Of a DNA stretch of 64,000 bases, positions 30,271-36,578 are shown one piece after another (the stretch's first letter is position 1; each line of letters starts with the position of its first letter). The stretch spans positions 1-64,000 of the forward strand of contig CANJXF010000011.1 in NCBI GenBank assembly GCA_947478865.1, written 5' to 3'. The notes under the pieces are model-generated. The model was not told where the DNA came from. It saw nothing but the letters and a program-made list of their open reading frames with translations, and did no database searches. This stretch comes from Verrucomicrobiales bacterium (GTDB taxonomy: Bacteria; Verrucomicrobiota; Verrucomicrobiia; Limisphaerales; CANJXF01). Position numbers and translations under genes: made by a program.

Positions 30271-30798
30271 ATGATCCACGCCATTACCGAGAGCGAAGAA
30301 CAGCGCTACGCGGAATTGCAATTGATCGCGCTCGATTTCGCGCGCCATGGCGAAACCGCCTCTCTGGCGGCCATGCTTCGGCATGGCCTGCCCGTGAATC
30401 TCGCCGATGCAAAAGGCAACACGCTCTTAATGCTCGCCAGTTACAATGATCAGGCGCAAACCGTCCGCATGCTCCTGGAACAGGGCGCCAATCCCGACGC
30501 ACGAAATGATCGCGGGCAAACCCCCTTGGGTGGCGTGGCGTTTAAAGGCTATCCAGAAATCGCAACCCTGCTTCTCGAGCACGGCGCGGACATCGATGCG
30601 GATAACGGTGGCGGCATGACCCCGATCATGTTCGCCTCGATGTTTGGGCGCGTTGCCGTGGTAGAGCAATTGAAGAAGCACGGCGCATCGCTTGATCGCC
30701 GCAATCGGCTCGGCGTGTCGGCGCGGTTCATGGTTCGCCTGTCGCGTTGGATCAACCGGTTCTTCGGTAAAAAAAGGGCGCAGGCCGGCGCGTCCTGA
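30271..30798 (+). CDS. Ankyrin-repeat protein (AnkB-like, downstream of catalase)
   Basis: HGLPVNLADAKGNTLLMLASYNDQAQTVRMLLEQGANPDARNDRGQTPLGGVAFKGYPEIATLLLEHGADIDADNGGGMTPIMFASMFG. Confidence 0.9.
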   Translation: MIHAITESEEQRYAELQLIALDFARHGETASLAAMLRHGLPVNLADAKGNTLLMLASYNDQAQTVRMLLEQGANPDARNDRGQTPLGGVAFKGYPEIATLLLEHGADIDADNGGGMTPIMFASMFGRVAVVEQLKKHGASLDRRNRLGVSARFMVRLSRWINRFFGKKRAQAGAS

Positions 30799-30816
30799 GC
30801 CTTGCCCGCCGCGAGG

Positions 30817-32085
30817 TTATTCGTTCTCGATGCGAAACAATTCGGTCCGGCTGCGCAGGTAAAGGGCTTTTCCATCGACGGCGGCGGATGCCATGAAGCC
30901 GTCTCCCAATTGGTTCTCGGAAACAATTTTAAATTCCCGCGCGGCATTGATCACCGTCGCTTTTCCCTCCTCGTTGAAAAAATAAACGCGCCCTTCCGCG
31001 TAGAGCGGCGACGCGGAAAAGTTTCCCCCGATCCGTTCGCGCCAGATTTCTTTTCCCGTCTTCGCCTCCATGCAGGTGGCGATTCCTCCGTCGTCGATCA
31101 TGAAAAGCAATTCCTCCACCAGCAAGAGCGATGGGCGCGTCGGGACGTTGCGCGACACCTTCCACACGATGTTCGATTCGTTCAGAATCCCCTGCCCGCC
31201 CGGCCGGATCGCCACCACTTCTCCATGACCATTTCCGGAGCAGAGATAAATTAATCCGTTCCCAAAAACCGGCGTCGTGCTGGCGGAATAGGTCTTCGTA
31301 TCCTCCACGCGCCAGATTTCTTTTCCCGTGAGCGGATCGTAGGCGTAGGCGGCTTTCGATCCTTGACTGATCAGGATTGGTTTGCCGTCAATTTTGAAAA
31401 CGCGCGGGGTGGAGAACGCCTTGCGCCAGTCGCCTTCGCGTTCCGGTTTGCCGTCGGGACCGGCATCTTTGTAATCCACCGAACGTTCCGTGCGCCAAAC
31501 TGTTTTCCCCGTTTGTTTGTCGAGAGCCACAACGAACTGGTGGTCGCTCCCGTCAAAATGATGGATCAATAGATTTCCGAAAATGCAAACGGAGGAACCC
31601 GCGCCGCGATAATGATTGCAGACGAAATCGCGCCGCGCCCAAATCACTTTGGCGGTCCCGGCATCAATGCACGCCACGCCCGGCGAGCCCCAGCTGACGT
31701 AAAGCCGTCCCGCCTCGATGACTGGCGTCGGCGAACCGTAGGTGTTGAAACGATGCGCAAACTGCGGCGCTTCGACATCAAAAATTTTCTCGTTGTGCAC
31801 GATTTTTCCGGTTTCGCGATCGACACAAACCACGGATAGCTGCGAGCCGTTTTCGGATGCAGAGGTCATCCAGATTTGATTTTTCAGAATCACGGGCGAA
31901 GACCATGCGCGCCCGGGAATGGCGCTTTTCCACTTCACATTTTTCCCGGCGCTCCACGTGATGGGCAAATTCCTCGCCTCAGAAATCCCATCGCCGCCGG
32001 GACCGCGAAACTGCGGCCATTCCGCGAACGAGATTGAAGTCAGCAGCGGCAAGCCAGCCAGGCCTAGGAAAAATTTGGATCGCAT
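30817..32085 (-). CDS. PQQ-binding-like beta-propeller repeat protein (BamB-like)
   Basis: MRSKFFLGLAGLPLLTSISFAEWPQFRGPGGDGISEARNLPITWSAGKNVKWKSAIPGRAWSSPVI. Confidence 0.9.
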   Translation of the reverse strand: MRSKFFLGLAGLPLLTSISFAEWPQFRGPGGDGISEARNLPITWSAGKNVKWKSAIPGRAWSSPVILKNQIWMTSASENGSQLSVVCVDRETGKIVHNEKIFDVEAPQFAHRFNTYGSPTPVIEAGRLYVSWGSPGVACIDAGTAKVIWARRDFVCNHYRGAGSSVCIFGNLLIHHFDGSDHQFVVALDKQTGKTVWRTERSVDYKDAGPDGKPEREGDWRKAFSTPRVFKIDGKPILISQGSKAAYAYDPLTGKEIWRVEDTKTYSASTTPVFGNGLIYLCSGNGHGEVVAIRPGGQGILNESNIVWKVSRNVPTRPSLLLVEELLFMIDDGGIATCMEAKTGKEIWRERIGGNFSASPLYAEGRVYFFNEEGKATVINAAREFKIVSENQLGDGFMASAAVDGKALYLRSRTELFRIENE

Positions 32086-32281
32086 TCCGGGAATTTTGCG
32101 CAAGCGAATGCACAAATCCAAGCCTCCTTTGACACCAGCAGCTTCTCCGCGGACATCGCTGAATCGCCGTCCACCATTTGTCTCCGGCATTTACAATCAG
32201 GTGAAATCGGCGAACATGCCCATCCCTTCGGAGAAACTAATATGCCGCAGGTGAATTAACCGCAGTAGAAAGATAAAAATC

Positions 32282-32407
32282 ATGGGCGATAAATCCCCGA
32301 AATCGAATCAGAAGAAAACTTCACAGAAACAAGCCGTCGCGAAAAGCGCCAATCAGAAGAAAACTCAAGCCGTCGCCGCCAAGGCCGCTTCCGCCAAGAA
32401 ACGATAA
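32282..32407 (+). CDS. Small basic Lys/Ala/Gln-rich protein (41 aa)
   Basis: Not in ORF track: MGDKSPKSNQKKTSQKQAVAKSANQKKTQAVAAKAASAKKR*. Confidence 0.6.
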   Translation: MGDKSPKSNQKKTSQKQAVAKSANQKKTQAVAAKAASAKKR

Positions 32408-32489
32408 TCACCCCACTTCTATCTTCCCTGGTTTAAACATTGGGGAAGACAGATTCCGCCCCGGCGCGGGCGATTTCCCGGCCCGCTTC

Positions 32490-32963
32490 TCACCCCTTCA
32501 CCCCTTCTTTCAACAACCCGTCCAGATCCAGGTGGCGCGTAAACATCGCCATGTTTCCATTGCCGTCCCGCGGCCATTCTTCACGCGGACGATCCCAGTA
32601 AAGTTCCACCCCGTTCTCATCCGGGTCCCGCAGGTAAAGCGCCTCGCTCACGCCGTGGTCCGAAGCGCCGTCCAGCTCGATGCCTGCCGCCAGCACGCGA
32701 TGCAACGCATCGGCCAGTTCCGCGCGGGTCGGGTACCGCCGCGCCCATTGACTCATCATCCGCGTCGATTGATTGGCTGATCGCGGACTTCGCGGTCGTG
32801 CAAGTTGTCTTCGATCCACTGTTACCGGACTTTGCAGTCGTGTAATCCGGGCTCGATCGGCGGTTCGAGAACTCTGAAGTCGTGTATCTGTCGAATGATT
32901 GATGGTTAGCGAACCATGCCGTTCGGTAATCCTTCGATTTTCCATGGATTGGGCCGGATTCAA
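32490..32963 (-). pseudogene. C-terminal half of a VOC/glyoxalase-type protein fused to a 42-bp repeat-encoded N-terminus
   Basis: RAELADALHRVLAAGIELDGASDHGVSEALYLRDPDENGVELYWDRPREEWP is VOC-like, but the upstream half is a low-complexity 14-aa repeat. Confidence 0.6.
32784..32960. repeat. Degenerate 42-bp tandem repeats (about 4 units)
   Basis: Unit starts ggacttcgcggtcgtg (32785), ggactttgcagtcgtg (32827), gaactctgaagtcgtg (32869), gaaccatgccgttcgg (32911): exact 42-bp spacing. Confidence 0.7.
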
Positions 32964-33017
32964 GGTGAAAACTCTCCAAAATCATCAGATTTAATCAGCG
33001 GTGGCTACAAGTCATCG

Positions 33018-33140
33018 CATAAATACCGGAGCGCGGCTGTGTCGTCCTGGACCAGCCGCAGCGGATGGCGCATTTCATTGGTATTCGAGTCCGCTGCGGC
33101 TGGTCCTTGGGACACAGCCGCGCTCCGTTCGCTATTTATG
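33018..33140. repeat. Long imperfect inverted repeat (REP-like), arms cataaataccggagcgcggctgtgtc...accagccgcagcgga / tccgctgcggctggt...gacacagccgcgctccg...tatttatg
   Basis: Arms read directly; single-arm relative at 47421-47457. Confidence 0.8.
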
Positions 33141-33401
33141 AGCTGCGTTCTAGAGAGAGGAAGCGCCGCGACTGGCACCGTGGTCAGGTCGATAAGTTCC
33201 GCCGCAAGGCGGAATGAACTCACGCATATCAGCAGGATCAACCAGCATCCGCGATCAGCGGTGCAATCGATAATATGTTCTAACTTCGTTGATGGTGGCG
33301 TCTGCCAACTCCTCAGTCCATTGCGCAAGGTCGGAAAGAAGAACCGTGAAAAAAACGGAACCAAATCCTATTGCCCGCTTGACAAAAATTGAGCCATATC
33401 A

Positions 33402-33530
33402 ACGATGCGGGTCACCTACCGCCGCCGGGACAGTAGGTGGAGCTCAAAAAGAATACCCAAGCTCGCGCAGAGCCGCGAACGGATGGCGCGGGCGGCGGTT
33501 AGGTGAACCCGCCGGGTTAGCCCATGCATG
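33402..33530 (-). other. Palindromic attC-like terminal site of the last cassette in the array
   Basis: gggtcacctaccgccgcc ... ggcggcggttaggtgaaccc inverted repeat; the upstream ORF's stop TAA lies in ggctaac. Confidence 0.4.
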
Positions 33531-33939
33531 TTTCATAGTAGCCTCTGGCTGTCCGACGAAAATATAGATAAAGGCCTGGGAGGAGTGCGAGCATCACGAA
33601 GGCAAGCACAGTGTCAATGCTAACCCGCCCCACAGAGAGGGTGCCCACCATGACTAGCCCACAACCTCCAAGCACGAGCATAGGGCGCGACCAACGCCGT
33701 GCACGAATCAATCCGTAGCTCACCACCGAAAAATATGCACCCACGCAACAGAACACCAGACCTCCTCCCCGACGCCAGAACTCCGCAAACGAAACGGGCT
33801 CCCCGGCAATCCGGAAATCCATGCCCGGCACGAATGCCAAAGGAAGCGGCGAGGAAAGCAGAAGGCAGCAAGCCGTGAGAATGCGAAGGCCGGTGGGCAT
33901 TCGCTTGAGCGCTCCTATGGTGGCCCCAAAAATAGTCAT
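33517..33939 (-). CDS. Cassette ORF: small membrane protein of unknown function
   Basis: MTIFGATIGALKRMPTGLRILTACCLLLSSPLPLAFVPG...; multiple TM segments; preceded by GTTAAGCCATACGGTCTAG. Confidence 0.6.
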   Translation of the reverse strand: MTIFGATIGALKRMPTGLRILTACCLLLSSPLPLAFVPGMDFRIAGEPVSFAEFWRRGGGLVFCCVGAYFSVVSYGLIRARRWSRPMLVLGGCGLVMVGTLSVGRVSIDTVLAFVMLALLPGLYLYFRRTARGYYETCMG

Positions 33940-33991
33940 ACGAAACGGCTAGACCGTATGGCTTAACAAAGAGAAGAAGAGGGTGTTTGAT

Positions 33992-34193
33992 TTGGAGCGT
34001 GGGTTATCCGCCGGAGCGGACCTATCCACAATGTTAAAGTCCCGGCATAAAGCCGGGCCGTTGCTAACCATGTAAAACCAAACACCCATGAACAAAACAG
34101 TGCATCACATCGGTTGAGCCGTCCACCAAGAAACGATCGCCACGCAATCGCCCCGGCCAGGCCGGAAAAGAAAACCGCATAGAAGACTTCAGG
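33992..34193 (+). mobile_element. Internally deleted IS110/IS1111-type remnant (copy A)
   Basis: atgaacaaaacagtgcatcacatcggttgagccgtccaccaagaaacg at 34088 = MNKTVHHIG*AVHQE, degenerate version of the intact 5' end at 36224. Confidence 0.6.
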
Positions 34194-34210
34194 TAAGTTC
34201 GACCGGGCTT

Positions 34211-34279
34211 GTTCAACAACGGCGCTTCGACGCTCCTTCGCTGCGCTTAGTCGGTCAAAGCTAGTCTTGGAGGTTAGGC
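34211..34279 (-). other. attC-like site A (R'' GCCTAAC ... R' GTTGAAC, 69 bp)
   Basis: Minus strand GCCTAACCTCCAAGACTAGCTTTGACCG...GCGTCGAAGCGCCGTTGTTGAAC; stop TAA of the 34274-34618 ORF lies inside GCCTAAC. Confidence 0.5.
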
Positions 34280-34618
34280 CACTGGTGTCTCATGCTCTCC
34301 AACAAATCGTCCGTCTGGATTCATGATAAAACTGTCGGTCACGTCCGGAGTGTAAACCGGAATGAACCCCAATAACGGCCTCTGCGGCTCTGCCGAAAGG
34401 TCACCGCAAACACGGACATCGCCGTGCGGCTTGTCGTCCCACAACGCCTGAAACTCCATCTGATACTCAGTGCCGTCGGGAGCAGTGCCCTCGATGTGCT
34501 CCAGGCAATCGTGCGCTTTTCGGTCGCGCTCGACTTGCTCCGCAAGCTGCGCGTAACTCCAAGTGCGAAACTTCGCCAAGTGCTCTGACAGAATCTTGTG
34601 CATCTCGTCTTTGCTCAT
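34274..34618 (-). CDS. Cassette ORF: conserved hypothetical (114 aa)
   Basis: MSKDEMHKILSEHLAKFRTWSYAQLAEQVERDRKAHDCLEHIEGTAPDGTEYQMEFQALWDDKPHGDVRVCGDLSAEPQRPLLGF...; preceded by GTTAGGC 14 nt before the ATG. Confidence 0.75.
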   Translation of the reverse strand: MSKDEMHKILSEHLAKFRTWSYAQLAEQVERDRKAHDCLEHIEGTAPDGTEYQMEFQALWDDKPHGDVRVCGDLSAEPQRPLLGFIPVYTPDVTDSFIMNPDGRFVGEHETPVA

Positions 34619-34797
34619 GGCGTGCGAAGTGGCCTAACAGGTATTCGGGAGCAGATTGCGGTATTTCCCGGTTGGCATATACGGTGGTTAATTCACCCTT
34701 TCGCTCGTGTCAACAAGGGATTACAGTTTTTCTCTCCATGAATATTGAACCGGGAAAAACCGCAGGCCGGATCGGCCAGAAATCCTTCCGCTGCCCA

Positions 34798-34902
34798 AGT
34801 GCCATCGGCACGAAATAGTCGCAGCCCAGGGTCGAGCGAAGCGACCACCCTGGGAATCAAGCCTCAATACACGCAGTCATTCTGCCGAAGGCGCGAACGC
34901 CG
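34798..34902. repeat. Dispersed repeat 'agtgccatcggcacgaaat...gccgaaggcgcgaacgccg' (copy 1)
   Basis: Related sequence at 36322-36427; contains palindromes gtgccatcggcac and cccagggtcg...cgaccaccctggg. Confidence 0.7.
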
Positions 34903-34919
34903 TGAGCTCGACCGGGCTT

Positions 34920-34990
34920 GTTCAACAACGGCTCACTTCGACGCTCCTTCGCTGCGCCCAGTCGGTCAAAGCTTGCCTTGGAGCTTAGGC
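34920..34990 (-). other. attC-like site (R'' GCCTAAG ... R' GTTGAAC, 71 bp)
   Basis: Same core as the sites at 34211-34279 and 35531-35600, followed by AACAAGCCCGGTYGARC in all three. Confidence 0.45.
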
Positions 34991-34997
34991 GGCGTTG

Positions 34998-35255
34998 TCA
35001 TGGTGCTGGGACAAGGTGAACTGTGACTGCGCTGACGATAGCCGAAAGCGCGAGAATGACACCAGCTGCAATCCATGCCGGAAAGATGCCTCCGTGTGGG
35101 CCGATCTCAATGTCGCGACGGACAAGAAAGAAGATGAATGCGGCGAGCGCAGGAGTGAGAGCGACAGCGACCGCAAACATCTTCGGGCGGCCAAGCCGAC
35201 GGACAACAGTGCTCAGCACCACAGCGAGAACAAGAGCGAGTGTGAGAATGATCAT
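34998..35255 (-). CDS. Cassette ORF: small membrane protein (85 aa)
   Basis: MIILTLALVLAVVLSTVVRRLGRPKMFAVAVALTPALAAFIFFLVRRDIEIG...; preceded by GTTAAGCCATACGGTCTAGGC. Confidence 0.6.
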   Translation of the reverse strand: MIILTLALVLAVVLSTVVRRLGRPKMFAVAVALTPALAAFIFFLVRRDIEIGPHGGIFPAWIAAGVILALSAIVSAVTVHLVPAP

Positions 35256-35313
35256 GACGTCTGATGATGCCTAGACCGTATGGCTTAACAAAGTGAAGAA
35301 GAGGGTGTTTGAT

Positions 35314-35514
35314 TTGGAGCGTGGGTTATCCGCCGGAGCGGACCTATCCACAATGTTAAAGTCCCGGCAAAAAGCCGGGCCGTTGCTAACCATGTAAAAC
35401 CAAGCCCCCATGAACAAAACAGTGCATCACATCGGTTGAGCCGTCCACCAGGAAACGATGGCCGGCGCAGCGCCCTTGTCAGGCCGGAAAAGAAAACCGC
35501 ATAGAAGACTTCAG
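35314..35514 (+). mobile_element. Internally deleted IS110/IS1111-type remnant (copy B)
   Basis: Transposase-like start at 35410 (atgaacaaaacagtgcatcacatcggttgagccgtccacc). Confidence 0.6.
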
Positions 35515-35530
35515 TAGTTCAACCGGGCTT

Positions 35531-35600
35531 GTTCAACAACGGCTAGCTTCGACGCTCCTTCGCTCCGCTCAGTCGGTCAAAGCTAGCCTGAAGGTTAGGC
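35531..35600 (-). other. attC-like site B (70 bp)
   Basis: GCCTAAC-CTTCA-GGCTAGCTTTGAC-CGACTGAGCGGAGCGAAGGAGC-GTCGAAGCTAGCC-GTT-GTTGAAC: 13-bp inner stem with one G:U, R''/R' consensus ends. Confidence 0.55.
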
Positions 35601-36065
35601 CGAATTCGGTATTGGTTTTCTTGAAAGCCGTGCATAAATAATTAGCCAAGCGACAATACAGGAAATCAAAAGTGGCAGCCTCGCGAGAGTGAGCCAATGA
35701 CCATTGAACTGCCACCAGCCGTGCAATGCTCCAAGAAGCGAGCCGTCGCCGACCGGGGGACGAAATAGGACGCTGAGCCCCGAAACATGCATCCGCCAGA
35801 AGAATGCGGCTCCAAGGCAGGCCAGCGTGATGGCGGTCCATGCCTTGGGCCGGAGCCACATCAGAACAGACAGTGCTACACTGGCCGCAATGAAGGCGAA
35901 TAGTTCCAAACTCGCGGTAACGCGGTATCGCTGGGCGAATTCGCTAACGTGGTCTGCGGCGGGTTCTGGCAGGGGCACACTCCACAGCAACGGAATCTGG
36001 ACAAGTAAGATGCCCCAGAACACCGCGTTCAAAACCGCTATCAACTTAATGCGCTGGTTGCTCAT
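35595..36065 (-). CDS. Cassette ORF: small membrane protein (156 aa)
   Basis: MSNQRIKLIAVLNAVFWGILLVQIPLLWSVPLPEPAADHVSEFAQRYRVTASLELF...; stop TAA inside GGCCTAACC; preceded by GTTAAGCCATACGGTCTAGGC. Confidence 0.7.
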   Translation of the reverse strand: MSNQRIKLIAVLNAVFWGILLVQIPLLWSVPLPEPAADHVSEFAQRYRVTASLELFAFIAASVALSVLMWLRPKAWTAITLACLGAAFFWRMHVSGLSVLFRPPVGDGSLLGALHGWWQFNGHWLTLARLPLLISCIVAWLIIYARLSRKPIPNSA

Positions 36066-36223
36066 AAGTCGCCTAGACCGTATGGCTTAACGAAGGGTTT
36101 AAGAGGACGTTTGGATCCGGTAGAACGCGGGTGGCCGGGCGTGAGCCAGGCCGAGCCGGAAGGTGAAAGGCCCGTCGTCGAAACAATGAATCATTCATCA
36201 CAGCAGAAAGGAACCAAACGCCC

Positions 36224-36297
36224 ATGAACGAAACAGTGCATCACATCGGATTGGACGTCCACAAGGAAAGCAGCGCCGTGACCATCGCCCCGGAGAA
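36224..36297 (+). mobile_element. IS110-family transposase N-terminal remnant
   Basis: MNETVHHIGLDVHKESSAVTIAPE = start of the IS110 DEDD-type transposase, then abrupt loss of homology. Confidence 0.7.
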
Positions 36298-36321
36298 GCC
36301 CGATGCTCCTTCCCCTTTCCC

Positions 36322-36427
36322 AGTGCCAGCGGCACGAAATATAACAGCCCCGGTTCGAGCGCCGGCGAACACCCGAGGTTCATGCCTCCATTCCGTTGAT
36401 CACTTTGCCAAAGGCGCGAGCGCAGCC
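36322..36427. repeat. Dispersed repeat 'agtgccagcggcacgaaat...gccaaaggcgcgagcgcagcc' (copy 2)
   Basis: Related to 34798-34902. Confidence 0.65.
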
Positions 36428-36578
36428 GTGCTTCATCCACGATGCGCCGGTTGGCTTGATTTTTTCCCAAAATCTCTCAGTTACAGCTTTGAACTCCGAG
36501 CCTGCCTCTTGAGGTTCTATCGTTGGTTCGCTCGTCTTCACTCTGGACATCCGAGCCGAATTTGTCGTTGATTTACGC

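Larger units (their letters stand above)
33949..34280. repeat. Inter-cassette module copy A (attC-like site plus IS110-type remnant)
   Basis: Near-identical to 35271-35600 over its whole length. Confidence 0.85.
35271..35600. repeat. Inter-cassette module copy B
   Basis: Near-identical to 33949-34280. Confidence 0.85.

Noticed and set aside
29287-30384. 365-aa minus-strand ORF over catalase
   Set aside because: Pure antisense of a well-supported catalase; typical shadow ORF in GC-rich DNA.
33005-33364. 119-aa minus-strand ORF
   Set aside because: Most of it is the 33018-33140 inverted repeat; no family signal.
33402-36297. Interpretation of the array as a toxin-antitoxin or phage-defence island
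   Set aside because: No nuclease, helicase, TIR, ATPase or antitoxin motifs recognised in the four ORFs; cassette-array structure is the better-supported reading.
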